DNA of 64,000 nt from Xenopus tropicalis (GCF_000004195.4 NC_030679.2:26091712-26155711); one strand, 5' to 3'; numbered from the stretch's first letter, positions 1-12,666 are shown. A program made the numbers and translations. Notes: generated from the letters alone by a model not told the origin.

Positions 1-815
1 CCTGTACTTGATCCCAACTAAGATATAATTACCCCTTATTGGGGGCAGAACAGCCCTATTGGGTTTATTTAATGGTTAAATGATTCCCTTTTCTCTGTAA
101 TAATAAAACAGTACCTGTACTTGATCCCAACTAAGATATAATTACCCCTTATTGGGGGCAGAACAGCCCTATTGGGTTTATTTAATGATTAAATGATTCC
201 CTTTTCTCTGTAATAATAAAACAGTACCTGTACTTGATCCCAACTAAGATATAATTACCCCTTATTGGGGGCAGAACAGCCCTATTGGGTTTATTTAATG
301 GTTAAATGATTCCCTTTTCTCTGTAATAATAAAACAGTACCTGTACTTGATCCCAACTAAGATATAATTACCCCTTATTGGGGGCAGAACAGCCCTATTG
401 GGTTTATTTAATGGTTAAATGATTCCCTTTTCTCTGTAATAATAAAACAGTACCTGTACTTGATCCCAACTAAGATATAATTACCCCTTATTGGGGCAGA
501 ACAGCCCTATTGGGTTTATTTAATGGTTAAATGATTCCCTTTTCTCTGTAATAATAAAACAGAACCTGTACTTGATCCCAACTAAGATATAATTACCCCT
601 TATTGGGGGCAGAACAGCCCTATTGGGTTTATTTAATGGTTAAATGATTCCCTTTTCTCTGTAATAATAAAACAGTACCTGTACTTGATCCCAACTAAGA
701 TATAATTACCCCTTATTGGAGACAAAACAATCCTATAGGGTTTATTTAATGTTTAAATGATTTTAGTAGATTCCAATTATATGGAAAGATCCCTTATACC
801 TGTATACCTGTACTA
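1..815 (-). repeat. Family P MITE with 113-bp internal tandem array, cut by window edge
   Basis: Seven successive units start at 1, 114, 227, 340, 453, 565 and 678, with period 113 bp and one 112-bp unit that lost a G in its G-run. Units are nearly identical; each contains TTGATCCCAACTAAGATATA and ATTGGGTTTATTTAATG. The array runs into a degenerate single-copy end finishing near TACCTGTA at about 805-815. This is the terminal inverted repeat of the palindromic MITE family seen complete at 24066, 26261, 40937 and 53408, here in the opposite orientation. The left terminus lies outside the window, so the copy number is a minimum. Confidence 0.9.
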
Positions 816-1856
816 TACATTGGTAGGGTTGGCAGTCATTTAACAGAGGCTGGATTTTTATCCTTATCATTTCTAATTTCTTGTCTTTTTAGTTAGGATC
901 TTTCGAATTGCATAAACATAGTTTATAGTTCAAACTGGATGGTTGCAAGGCAGCAATAATCCCTGTTTAAAATGAGGTTTTAAAATGCCCCCAATGGCCC
1001 CACACTAACAGCAATACAAATTTCATGAAAATTCCATAACTGGATCATGTAAGAAAAAAATAATGTTGACAATTTCTAACAAAAACTAGGGCAGCTTGGG
1101 GGCCATTTCAAGGTTTTTGAGTGAGAAAAAATGAATAACAATAGAGGAATTTGTATGCCTACAGGTTTTTTTGTTCTTTGGATAACGTATGCGAATGACT
1201 TTTTATACACTAAACTAAATGAAACAAATGATATTGTTTTCATAGCATTAACATTTTTACTACAGGACTGCTCATATTGGCACAACCATGCAATGCATTT
1301 TTTTTATATTCATAGAGGAGTATCCCCATACTATAGGCAGGATTGCATTGAACACACTGCATTAAAAGGTAGCTTGCTATCAACCAGTCAATCACAGCAA
1401 CCCAACAAGGGGTTTTTATTCTGGAAAATTTCAGCCAGCTATAAACAGCATCTATCAGCCTCCCGTGACTCATTTCAAGTAAGGTATTGATGTGCTAAAT
1501 GACTATCTGCAAATCAGTCATTTTGTCTTTAAGCATCTTTAAGAATCTAAAGTTTTATTGTGTTATTTCTGGTTACAAATCATTTTCATATACTTTTGTT
1601 ACCAACTTGTGCCTCTATGGTTTGAGTTTGGAAACCAACATGAGTGTGGCTTATGTGACCTTGAATAAATGCCTATCCTAAATAGCTTCAGGCTGGGAAT
1701 TACTGCCTACATCTAACCTGCATTATGTTATCTTGCTAGCTTTATAATAATGCAGGAGGCAGCCTTGGTATTTGATAAAGATAAGTCATTTCATACGGTT
1801 TGCTTGTTTTGCCTTTAAAAAGTAATTTGCTATTTTGGCTTCAGACCCTATTTGTA
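816..1856. other. No recognised feature
   Basis: AT-rich non-coding sequence. Open frames of 60-119 codons occur on both strands at 1076-1681, but they overlap each other and match no family I recognise. Confidence 0.4.
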
Positions 1857-2115
1857 GTACAGGTATAGGACCTGTTATCCAGAATGCTTGGGACCTGGGG
1901 AACTTTTTGTAATTTGGATCTCCTTACCTTAAGCCTGCTAAAAAATTATTTGAACATTAAATAAACCCAATAGGATTGTTTTGCCACCAATAATGATTAA
2001 TTATATCTTAGTTGGTACAAGTTTCTGTTTTATTATTACAGAGAAAAAGGAAATATTTTTTAAAAAACGTGAATTATTTACTTAAAATGGAGTCTATGGA
2101 AGATGTCCTTTCCAT
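1857..2115 (+). repeat. Family P MITE, single-unit copy, 3' truncated
   Basis: Starts with TACAGGTATAGGACCTGTTA and continues through the AATAAACCCAATAGG and TTATATCTTAGTTGG blocks, the TTTTATTATTACAGAGAAAA block and GGAGTCTATGGAAGATG. The tandem unit is present once. The distal inverted repeat is lost after about 2115. Confidence 0.8.
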
Positions 2116-3890
2116 TTATATATTTATAATATGTATATGCCACAAACTATATATAGCCATTATTTCCACACACTAAGGGGCAGATTTAGAATTGCTTGAG
2201 TCTTTCAGCTCAGGAAATCATAAAAGGAACTCAGCGTGGGATAAGGAACCCGTGTGGGGTTTCAGACAAAAACACCTTGTTACTTGAGGTTTTTTACCCA
2301 AGCAGGCACCTAAATGCTGATGAACTTTTTTTCATTTACGAAAGCCCACTAAGGGCCACACTGGGAGCCAACGGGAGGTACAGAATTGAACTCAGGAGCT
2401 CTAGGAGCATTTACAATGTGCTTTATGTGCTAATAAATGGTGAAACCATGTTCACTAACCCTTTGCTCAGAAACTCTAGTGAGGCAAGCAAGGAAGCTTT
2501 TATGTCCCAGGTAAAATACACCTGTGTCAGAATCCTTTACCCATAGGCTAAAGTGCACTTTTAACATCTCCATTTTTATAAAATTTATTTAAGGCAATTA
2601 ACTAATAAGATGGCAAAAAATTGTTAGTAAAATAAAAAAAAACAGACCAAGAACTCAGCCTAATGAAATTCACACTGTATAGAATGAGTTAAAAACAGAG
2701 ACACTGAAGGAATGCTAATGATGGAAGGATAAGTCAATGAAGGGCTTTATTACCAAGTATTTTCAAATGCAAGAATAACAATAAATTATAAAATATAAAT
2801 ACTTTTGACTATGGAGTGGTTATAGCCAGCTTTAAAAGCCATTTACTGTAGTTACATTTTATCCTAAAAGATAGCAGCAGAGACTGGTAAACAGATACAG
2901 CAAAAGGATGAGCCATTTAGCAGCTGGGAGCCAATGGGAGGTACAGAAGCGAGTCAGATGATCTTGAGATTAGAAACAAAGTGATATTCCTTTTCAATTA
3001 CTGTAAGTTTTACAGAACAGCCAAATGTTTCAGAGAAAGGTTGAATACATAGATACAGTGTTGATTTAGAAAGTAAAAAGCATTGCAAAAAATGTGTAAG
3101 AGACCAGGACCAAGATAATAAGAGGTAGGGAAATACAAATTGACTTCACTCACAAAGATAAGAGAGAAAAGAACAAACTAATATTGAGTAAGTATGGTAG
3201 GTAGTTTATTAAGATCCAATAGTGCATTTAGATCAATGGTACTGGGTCAATATTCCCAAGGAGGCCTACTTGATCTAAATGAATGATGACTATTGTGTTT
3301 TCTAATGTAGTGAGGAAGAATAGTGGGTAGAAAAGAACTGAAGCAAGAGAAAATGTGCAAAGTTTTGTTAAGGAAGTAGGAAAATAAAGTAGTAGAATAA
3401 ATATGCATGGTTGCATTGAGACTACAGTTCTTAGATATTATATAATTACCTTCTCAACAATACCTGTGCAAAATCTTCTATTTGGGGATAAATCAAAAGA
3501 AAAAAAAGCGAAAAATAAAAAGAACTGATTTTAGTCTTATATGTGGATGCCAGTTGAGTCAAACAAGCTATATTTGGTTGGGGTGTCTATCAGGCAGGTT
3601 TGTAATCCTGAAAGGTCTGTTTAGGTCTTTAATGAGACCTGATAACAACCATATCAGTCAAATGGTTTGTAAAATTGTCAAAAAGCTGCTTATTTTGGCA
3701 AAACGCAGGTCAAAATCAGACAGGTGGCAACCGTAGAGCAAACTGTATTCAAGGGGTTAAAAAGTTTAAAGTTGTATATAGGCAAAAGGTCGGGGCAGAC
3801 CAGCAAAGTACGCTGTGATGATGTTACGCATCTACATCGACGTACCATGGGCACCGCCATTTTGAACGCAGCTCTTTCTGTGTATAATTA
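2116..3890. other. No recognised gene; one short dispersed duplication
   Basis: Mostly AT-rich sequence. A segment near 2366 (GGGAGCCAACGGGAGGTACA) recurs in slightly changed form near 2926, which suggests an old uncharacterised repeat. The 116-codon open frame at 2196-2546 resembles no family I know. Confidence 0.35.
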
Positions 3891-3894
3891 GCTT

Positions 3895-3965
3895 TACAAT
3901 AGGAAAGGAATATTCTCATAGTTACATAGCTAATTTGGGTTGAAAAATGAACCTTTCCAAATTAA
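3895..3965 (-). repeat. CR1-type retroposon 3' tail fragment
   Basis: Contains CTCATAGTTACATAG followed by GGGTTGAAAAATGA. The same order marks the 3' end of the longer CR1 copy near 18340. Only the terminal part is present, read on the minus strand. Confidence 0.5.
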
Positions 3966-4059
3966 TACTATTATATTATATATATACACTCACGTATAAG
4001 TAGGTCCAAGGGAGCCTGGGTGCAGTCCCAAAATAATAGATGGACTCTCTCTACAGCTA

Positions 4060-4061
<2 letters not shown>

Positions 4062-4122
<61 letters not shown>

Positions 4123-4218
4123 TATATATATATAGATATATATAGATATATAGATATAGATACACATACACACACAATAATACTTAAATTATATATATAT
4201 ATACATACACACACACAC
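4062..4218. repeat. TA/GATA microsatellite with a CA tract
   Basis: A perfect TA run of nearly 60 bp from 4062 gives way to TA runs interrupted by single G bases up to about 4161. A second short TA run and a CA run follow near 4185-4218. The minus-strand open frame here (Ile-Tyr repeats) is an artefact of the microsatellite. Confidence 0.95.
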
Positions 4219-4719
4219 CTCTAAAGACCTATCTATAGTCTAAAATATGTAGAGAGAGAGGGTGGGGAGTGAGCTCTTAAACAGACCTTATTTTAACTAT
4301 GTTTTCCATTTTACTAAAAAAAAAAATCAGAAAAGAAATCAGAGTGATTGCAGAATTCTCTGCATACAGGCAGGATAATTGAAGCACTGTAAGGCAGAAT
4401 CATGTCACTAATTTTAGAAGCTCTTTGATCAGTAACAGCTAATATTCTGAGTATTTTTAAAAAAATGAAAACTCTAAAATAAATAAATAAAACAAAAACT
4501 CTACAAGTTGTTCATCTAAAATGTCTAAAACTATGCATGGCGCAGATAAATGTGCCAGACAGGGAAAAAAAAATCTATGAAATATATCCACGGTAATTAC
4601 ATTTTTATGAAAAACAAATGAAAAATTACATGTGCCTTGCGCTGATGAACTGTGGCTTAGCCAAGCTTTTTTTTTCTTCTTCTTTTTAAGGAGCAGATGT
4701 AACATTTTAACCAATGTGA

Positions 4720-5290
4720 TTGTTTGTGGAAGAAATAATTCTGATCAAGAAGTAAATTGCAGCCAATGCAGGACCTGCACTTTATCACAGTAATCCATCC
4801 TGACAGGTTGCAGTAAGTGGAGATTCCTACTGTGAAAAGAGCAGATGTGAAGGGTCAGAATCGGACTCAAACTTCAAAACCGTTAACGTGTAAAACAGTG
4901 TGCATTAGGGCCTGAAATAGCCAGCCCACGGATTAACAGAAGTCCGCTGAGTGGGTTTGATGTGCTTTAGCAAACTAATGGTTAACATTTTGAATTGGTG
5001 CATTCCGCTTTCCTTACATTAATCTTCCACAGCGACCAGTTGTAATTGTGATTGCTGAACGTTAACCTCTTTTAGGATAACCCATGTGAAACAAATACAA
5101 TTATAAACTGCCCTTTACGGCATTCAACAACTTAAAACAATACTTAAGGCATTTAGTAAAGAAAGACTTTGTAGACTAGAAAATCCAGCAAACTGGAACT
5201 GGTATAGTCTTCGTACATATTTAAAAAATATTTTCAAAATCAGCATGTTGAAAATATCTTCAAACCCTCAGAGATGTCATCGCTGATTAA
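4720..5290. promoter_or_regulatory. Candidate conserved non-coding element (speculative)
   Basis: Non-repetitive, complex sequence without low-complexity runs or recognisable transposon ends, with homeodomain-like TAAT cores (such as GGATTAAC near 4930 and ATTAATC near 5020). In this interval, expected between pcbd2 and pitx1 from human synteny, developmental enhancers are plausible. No conservation could be tested here. Confidence 0.2.
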
Positions 5291-6530
5291 GGAAACCTAA
5301 CGCCCACCCCTAAAATGACTTAAAAGGAAAGAGAGTGTTTGTTAAAATGTCTCAAAATTGCTCCAAATCAATTTTCCTTTCTTCTTCTTCTTCTCTTTTT
5401 GGAAAACAGACTACAGATTACAGTTGTTTCTCCCAAAATACCAACACAGAGCAGTCAGGTTTCTTTAGCAAACAGAGCATTTGGTTTGTAGGTTTGATTA
5501 TATACATACCAGAGAGGCCAAGCTATGTTCTAATTACATTACAAACATCAAACCAAATTCCATTTTTTTTTACCAAACAAAAAAAAAAAAATGAAGTCAA
5601 GTGAAAATGCATAATAAAAATTGGGCCTTGAAGTCAATTCTTTAACCCACTGGGTGTTTAGGATAAACACATGGGAGTGGCTTAGTTGACTATGACTAGC
5701 TCCTAAATAGGATACAACTTCCCTTTGATCTTCCAGTGACTTCCAGAACCAGATGAGATGTGGGCCCTTGGAACACTACTGCACATCAGCGGTAGCTCTG
5801 TTGCAAAAGCATTGTGTTTTTTGTTTAGAAAGGACTGAAATATGGCTGGTCTGTCTACTTGGATAATAGTTAGAAGAATTACTGGTAAATAATCTAAGCT
5901 TTGGAGATCACCAGCTTAATTTATGTGAAACGGCCATTTTTTTGTATGTCAATAATGATCACAAATCTTTACATATGAAAGCACTATTTTTTTTTTAATG
6001 CACATAAGTGCTGGAGACATATAGCCTGCTCTACCGTACCTTAATAAAGTACTACATATTTTTTTTTTTTATAATACACATAAACTGTAGTATATTTATC
6101 TTATAATAAACAATCTTATTATTGTGTTCAAAAAACAGGAACAAAAGAAGACTACTGTGTGCAGCCCCCTGCATAGAAGCACTTAAATACGGAGACTGGC
6201 ATAAAGTATTATTCAGACAAAAAAAAAAAAAAAAAACCATTTAGGTGTCGTCAAAATAAAAAAAGGTAAGCTTCAAAATAAAATGAAAAAAATAATAATA
6301 TTAATTAAAACTATTTTCAAAGAAGAAATAAAAATACCTAAATTGTCAATACCATATTTAAAAATGTATGATAATAATAATTTGTTATTAAATACTTACA
6401 GTGACGTATTACACCAGAAATACCTTTGAGTATTGATCTATGATTTTAAACCATTTTGCTAAAATGCTGAACTTCCAAGAAAATCCATAACAAAAAATGC
6501 TTCCACAAAATATAAAGCGGACATTAAGGG
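5291..6530. other. AT-rich sequence with poly-A/poly-T tracts
   Basis: Homopolymer runs occur near 5578, 5990, 6060 and 6220. No gene or recognisable element. The 60-90 codon open frames include homopolymer-encoded Lys or Phe runs and are not credible. Confidence 0.4.
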
Positions 6531-6811
6531 GGGTTATTTATCAACGTTCACAATTTTGAAAAATGGTTTTAAAATCACAGATTTTTTTAATACATAAGGT
6601 AATGTGCATTTTTGAAAATGTTAAGGTTATTCAGAGTAGAAAAAAAAAAATACAAAAATTACACAGATACGAATTTTGATGAATAGGCCTCTAAATGGAC
6701 AAATGCTTTTTTTTTTATTTACCCACAAAATTGTACCAACAAGGTTTGGGGGTTGCCTAAAAATAGACATGAAAAAAAATTGGTGGTTGAATATCAACAA
6801 CATGAGGAAGA

Positions 6812-6985
6812 CTAGGCAGCTTAGTTGGGATCAAGTACAAGGTACTGTTTTATTACTACATAGAAAAAAGGAAAATATTTTTTAAATTAGAATTATTTGC
6901 TTATAATTGAGTCTATGGGAGATGGCCTTCCCGTAATTAAGAGCTTTCTGGATGATGGGCTTCCGGATAAGTGACTCCATCCCTG
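6812..6985 (+). repeat. Family P MITE, 3' half
   Basis: Begins within CTTAGTTGGGATCAAGTACA and runs through TGGAGTCT-like sequence, TATGGGAGATGGCCTTCC, AGCTTTCTGGAT and TTCCGGATAAG to about 6985. The 5' inverted repeat is absent. Confidence 0.75.
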
Positions 6986-7465
6986 TTGCCGGTTACTATT
7001 GCTGTAATTCTACATTGAACACAACTATAAAGTCGCAGGGGATAGAGGATCCAGTAATGTAATAAATATACCAAGTACCTTTTGCTGCTCTCAGCCAGTT
7101 CTAATGAGTTACACCATATACAGCTAATATGTGATCAGAAACCAGTTATTCACCAATTATTGCAGCAGCTGCACACTATAAATCAAACATATAAATAATG
7201 GTGTATTGAAACTGTATATCAATCAAACAAAATAGAAAATACAAACATCTTAGTAGTGGCACCCCAGATAGCATACATTTTTATTTATTCTTACAAAAAG
7301 ATTGTTTCAAGGCAGGCAAGCACAGGATACCTTGTCCATTGTAAAATTATATATATAATTATATATATAAGATAAAGCTGCTAAAACGGGATAAATAAAT
7401 TGTACCATCCTTTTAAAATGTTTTTAAAATATTTGTAGTAGTAAGTGTATGGTGTTAGATTTCTA

Positions 7466-7967
7466 TTTCCCTGATCCAGAAACCCATATCCAAAAAGCTC
7501 CAAATAACAGAAAAAACATCTCCCATAGAGTCCATTTTAAGCAAATAATTCTGATTGTTTTATATTGCTTTCCTTTTTCTCAGCAATAATAACAGCAATG
7601 GTAACTAAGCTGCATGAATCCATATTGGTGGCAAAACAATCCTACTGGGTTTATTTAATGCAGCGGTTCTCAATATGTGGGTTGAGACCCCTTTGGGGGT
7701 CGAACAACCCTTTCACAGGGGTCTCCTAAGACCATCGGAAAACACATTTTTCCAATGGTCTTAGGAATAATTTTATGGTTGGGGGTCACCACAACATGAG
7801 GAACTGTATTAAAGGGTCGCGGCATTAGGGAGGTTGAAAACCACTGATTTAATGTTTAAATCATTTTCTAGTAGACTTTAGGTATGGAGATACAAATTAC
7901 AGGAAGATCCCGTATCTAAACCCCCCCAGGTCCCAAGCATACTGGATAAATAGTCCCATACCTGTAT
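7466..7967 (-). repeat. Family P MITE interrupted by a SPIN-like element
   Basis: Diverged antisense copy. The recognisable blocks are CATCTCCCATAGAGTCCATT, CCTTTTTCTCAGCAATAATA, CCTACTGGGTTTATTTAATG and the end GTCCCATACCTGTA. A 186-bp hAT-type element splits the copy at 7661-7846; removing it and one 8-bp duplication restores the usual ATTTAATGTTTAAAT context. The tandem unit is single. Confidence 0.8.
7661..7846 (-). mobile_element. SPIN-like non-autonomous hAT transposon
   Basis: Termini are CAGCGGTTCTCAA and TTGAAAACCACTG, with the internal signatures CCTAAGACCATCGGAAAAC and GGGGGTCACCACAACATGAG. It is flanked by a perfect 8-bp target duplication, ATTTAATG (7653-7660 and 7847-7854), the hAT hallmark. 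From memory of the family, these termini and inner blocks match SPIN (Space Invaders), a hAT transposon reported in several tetrapods including Xenopus and interpreted as horizontally transferred. At 186 bp the copy is far too short to encode transposase. Confidence 0.8.
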
Positions 7968-8046
7968 AGCAATTTTCTGTCTTCTAAAAACTTTTTTAAG
8001 ACTTATGGAATAGATTTTGTACTGTAAAATAACATAACATTCTGAA

Positions 8047-8286
8047 AAAAATTATTTCCTTTTTCCTGTGATAATAAAACAGTACCTTGTACTCGACCAT
8101 AATTAATATTTAATGAATCTTTACTGAAGGCAAAAAATCCTATCAGGTTTAATTGGGGTTCAATTAAATGTTTAAATTATTTTTTAGTAGATTTAATGTA
8201 TGAAGATCAAAATAACATAAAGAGGACTTATCCAAAAAAAAAACCTACTCCCAAGCATTCTGGATAACAGGTCCCACACCCGTATT
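8047..8286 (-). repeat. Family P MITE, antisense fragment
   Basis: Diverged copy containing GTGATAATAAAACAGTACCT, AATTAAATGTTTAAATTATT and the terminal CATTCTGGATAACAGGTCCC. It keeps one terminus and a single internal unit. Confidence 0.7.
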
Positions 8287-8689
8287 GTGTTACTGAGCAG
8301 AGTAGGATGTGAAGGTATAGGAAAGCTCTGGAGCTATAAATGCAGGGGCTGCATGACAAGGGATTTAAATGACCAGCAGCCAGATTACACTGGTTTATGT
8401 TTAGAGATTGGTAGAAACAGATACAGCTGTGATTGGATAAGAAGCAATGAGTCAAGGTGGGGAAAGCTGGCCTGGGGTGGAGAAAGATAGGGATGTGATG
8501 TCACGAGAGCAGCAGTTCACTTCCTATCTTCTGAGCAGGTAGAAACATCCCACCCACCCCCTCTCTCTTTTTTGCATATTTTGTGAAATGTCAGAAGTTT
8601 CTCCTATTATCTATTAATAACAGACTGTGGATGTTTTCCTGTATGCACTGTTATATTGTGGTTTTGGTAAAGTTATACGGTATGAATGT

Positions 8690-8880
8690 GAGAGTCTGCA
8701 TGGTACCATTCATGTTAAATGAATGTCAAATCCTTGATCCAGGGAATGTTTCCGATTGCCATTGGGATCATGAAGGAATTTTTTCCCCTTCTGAAGCATA
8801 ATTGGCTCTGGCTTCAGGCTGGGTTTTTTGCCTTCCTCTGGATCAAAACAGTAGATATATGATAATGAATTTTAAGTTTT
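8690..8880 (+). repeat. CR1-type retroposon 3' region
   Basis: Contains CCTTGATCCAGGGAATGTTT, GATTGCCATTGGGATCATGA, a TTTTTTCCCCTTCTGA block and GCCTTCCTCTGGATCAA. This is the usual ordering of a CR1-like non-LTR 3' end in frog and fish genomes (recalled pattern). The minus-strand fragment at 39093-39256 carries the same ATCCAGGGAC...GATTGCCAT blocks. Confidence 0.6.
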
Positions 8881-11800
8881 ATTTGTCACAGCAGCGGTAG
8901 GACCTTGCCAGAGTACTGCACAGGTAATTTGAGCAGAGGGAGAAAGGAGGTTCTCTCCTGTGACTGCACGGTGGGTTGATTGATACAGACGCTACTACTG
9001 CTTGTGCTAGGTGACAGCCTGCTTGGATTTCCTATCATCGAGACAATACAGATTCAGGACTGGCAGCAGGGCTGCTGAACTTCTCTCATGGTGGGAGATG
9101 CAGCTCCTGCTGGTAGCAGAGTTTGGGGCCATCCTCTCTGTAGGTAGAGGCAGCCTAATACTCAATGGTGGATATAATGACATAGTGCTGATCTCAAGTC
9201 TTTAGTAAGGAACGGCAGAGCATAGTAGCAATCTCTTATGGAATTCTGGCTTTAAGGCTTTAACTATTGCCTTGGGGTGAGGCTGGCAAGGTCCAATTTT
9301 TATTTGATAAAAAGGTAAATAAATGCTGTGGCCATTTTACCCATTTTTGGCTCCTGGTGTTTCATAAAGGTATGTAACAATGGGGTTTAAAGGGATGGTT
9401 GAAAGTGAAGGGTCAATTGAGGAGTCCCCTTGTCATGCTTACATATACATGTATACATTCATACAAGGAATCCAAAAACTATGCAATGTGACTGACAGAG
9501 GTACATAGCAGCACAGACAGTGTAGCACAGCTCATATAGTACCCACAGCATACCACTTACATCAGTAGGAAAAAGGCATGGCTGTGTATGGTACGTGCTC
9601 TACCCATGGCACTGCCATCTGTATATTCCTTTGAAACTGAGGAAGTCCCTCAAAAAACACATTTTTTGAATGGTAATGTATGTAATTCTCAAGCTTGAAA
9701 TACCAAAATAACCAATCAAAGACACCATCAAAGCCAGCTGTACCGAGCCTGCAAATCAGTTCTGCATACCAGAACCTTAAACAGATAAAAATGTGGGACA
9801 TATCCTAGAAGCCACAATCCAATGTAATTATGCGGCACTGAGCTGCTCAAGACTGGAACATTAGGGATGAAACATGGACATTTGGCTTAAATCAGTACTG
9901 ACGCTTACGAACCCTTGGCTGGGCCAGCACAGTTGTGCGCATCTATACCTGCCAAAGTTTGAGGTATTTGTTATCTACTACTTCTCTGGTGAAAGCAGAT
10001 TTTCTCTTTTCAATGCTTACACTTGTTCTGGGGCACCCAAAATGGCTGGTCCTACAGGAGCCCTCTCAGTTCTGGCAAACTCTCCTTTGTATGATAAATG
10101 CTATGCAATATCAGGCAATGCTGTGAAGAACGGTGAACTGGTGTTAGAACTGTGTTTATTAAGCAAAATCCAAGATCCAATACCAAGATTTCCACCATAC
10201 TGTATTTTCAGTTCTAATCCACTAAACATTTCCTTCCATTAGTGTAATATTCAAAGTATCCACTGGTAGGACTGACACAACGGAACCTGAAACCTGGTCA
10301 TCTATAATGGGTTTCTCTCCTATAAATGTTAAATAGTCCCTACCGCAATCTTTTTCCAATCCCTCATCCCACAATACATTTATTTACAGCCATCCAAGAA
10401 GTCCTAGACCTAGAAATGAGTGGGTCTCACGTGGTTGAAAATAAAGGTACAATAACTGGGGGGTGCCAAAACATTAGGTAACCCCCAGTGACTGTAATCG
10501 CTTACCTTTTATCCCAGAGCTGTGTCTTTTACTCCCACACTTCTTCCTGTTACAGTTCGAGCTGCATTATTTCCTGTCAGGTGATCTCTGAGGTAGCACA
10601 AAATGGTGGCTCAACGGAAAAGGTGTAAATGGGCATTATTTATGGCATTATTTATGGATGTGCTGTATACATTCCAGTTCGGTAAGGTTCTTTAATAGAC
10701 CACTTAATATGATATAAACTGTTGGTTAAGTATTCTGGGGATATAGTTTTTCTTTAAATTTAGCCTTCTTATATCAATTCTTAGAGGCAGATTACATAGG
10801 AGTACCATAATGAATACATTGCTCTGCATTACAATTACTGACACATTGAGTGCTACATGGATCTGTCTTATGACCAGGTTATTTTGAGAACCAGCAAGTT
10901 TTCTCCCAAACCCCATACATAGTTTAAAGAAGCCTCTTATTAAAATTTTTTTAAGAAACAAAGCACATGAACTGGTTAATACATGTTGTAATGACCTCCC
11001 TGGCTAAGAGAACAGGCTTCAAGCATTAAGCTCACTCAGACGCTGCAAGAATTCTTAACTGGCACAATGATATTATTAGATTCCAAATAATTACAGTTAC
11101 AATTTTTAAACGTAATGTAACTTTGCCAAGGGATATCATAGAGCATTAAAAAGTATAAATAATTTCTTTATGAACTGAAAGTAAAAAGATGCCTTGGAAT
11201 GCAACCGGCTTGTTATTTTACTCCACTATACATGATTGAGGATATAAATTTAACAGCGATCTTACAGCAATGCATAATTCTAATTACTGGTCTGTTTGCC
11301 TGTACTGGATATGTAGCAGAAAAAAGGTAGCATGGACCACACAAAAGGGAAATGCTTAGGTAAGGCTGGATTTTATATTTCTAATTCAGTCCCAGGGAAG
11401 GTAATCATACCATTCTATGAGTCAAACAATATCAGGATACAAGGAAAACTAATTCAGCCACAGATTTAATATTGTGGCTATATGAGCCACATCATAGCAA
11501 CTCTATGATGTCTTCTCAAATCCTTGCCTATGCGCCCTTCCCACTCCACAATTACTAATGCTAGAGGTGTATGCTTGAGTGCTCTTTTGGCATATGCACA
11601 TGAACAGATGGCATCCTAACGGGGACCATAAGGGACAGACTGTGTCACAGGCCCCATGGAACAGTAGAGATAAAGGGGAAGCAGAATCTTTTAGGTCACT
11701 CCTTTGTCACATTTGGGTTCCCCCCTTCATTGTTAGAACCAATCATGTGAGTTCAAGCCAATATGCCCAGGTCTATGTTTCTAGCACCATGTCTGTCAGT

Positions 11801-12294
11801 GCCAGGCCTGCTAATAAGAGTCTGATTTACATGTATAGCCAAAATCTGCTGTTAGGCATAGCCCCTATTATCTAATTTGTAAAATTGCTAATGGCACTAA
11901 GGGAAGGGGGTTACTAAAACTCATTGTTTTTAGATTTATATTTGTTTGAAACAACAAAAAAACGAATATCCATGAATGCCAGTCATTTATCAAAAGATCT
12001 GAACTAAAAAAAAAGCACAAATGAAAAAAAGTTGCTGGAATGTCGTGAAATCCTGAACTGAACCAGCTGGGGTATTTTCAGATTTGGAATTGTTGCAGTT
12101 TTGTCACATAATAAATCTTCAAAAATCTGAGGGTTTTTTTCCCCCATGACTTTTTCGGATTTTGAGCAGCAAAAAGTCCAAACTGGAAAAAGTCACGGTT
12201 TACTAAATGCCCCCTTTAGATTTGCTTGAAGAGAATATGTGTGGCTCAGTGTTACCAAGGTTTGGCACAAGTGCCAAATTGGGTAACACCCATA
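8881..12294. other. No recognised gene or element
   Basis: Mixed-composition sequence with scattered open frames of at most 122 codons (9874-10242 is the longest). None has a recognisable domain or convincing splice context. One sub-interval (10980-11260) is listed separately as a possible conserved element. Confidence 0.35.
10980..11260. promoter_or_regulatory. Candidate conserved non-coding element (speculative)
   Basis: Single-copy-looking sequence with several homeobox-type AATTA/TAAT cores (such as ATTATTAGATTCC and CAAATAATTACAG near 11070-11100). No transposon signature is seen. It is offered only as a site for a conservation test. Confidence 0.15.
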
Positions 12295-12666
12295 GGGGCA
12301 CATTTACAAAGGCACGAATGCTCGAGCGTTCATGCGAACGCTCCGAGCGTATTTTCGCCGTTTTTTTCGGGTGTCCGGATAACTTTCTCGTACGCCGCAC
12401 GACTTTTTCGTACACCGCACGACTTTTTCGTACACCGCACGACTTTTTCGGACGTTTGCACGAAAAAATCGGAAAGATTTTACCACTGTTTACAATTGTT
12501 CGGTACAAAAATTTCGTGACTTTTGGATCGCCAATACGATATTTTTGTGACTAATATGATTTTTTCGTAAGCATTTTCGTGATATTTACGATCTTCAGAA
12601 ATTTTCGTTTCCAATCCGATTTTTTCCCATTCGTGATTCGGATTCGTGGATTAGTAAATGTGCCCC
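12295..12666. repeat. MITE with 3-bp target duplication (PIF/Harbinger-like ends)
   Basis: Terminal inverted repeats run GGGGCACATTTAC inward and are mirrored as GTAAATGTGCCCC. The flanks carry ATA on both sides (12292-12294 and 12667-12669). The interior holds three exact or near-exact 20-bp units at 12389-12448 (core CGCACGACTTTTT). The left junction adjoins another repeat with palindrome-like GGCACAAGTGCC. The superfamily is inferred from target-site length and similarity to the copies at 16514 and 25166. Open frames on both strands here are by-products of the palindrome. Confidence 0.75.

Noticed and set aside
2196..2546. 116-codon open frame on plus strand
   Set aside because: It starts at a non-ATG codon, has no recognisable domain and no splice context, and shares a segment with a dispersed repeat at 2926.
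3971..4177. Open frame encoding long Ile-Tyr repeats
   Set aside because: It is the translation of the TA microsatellite.
12203..12554. Overlapping open frames on both strands rich in Arg and Thr
   Set aside because: They arise from the palindrome and 20-bp units of the MITE at 12295-12666.
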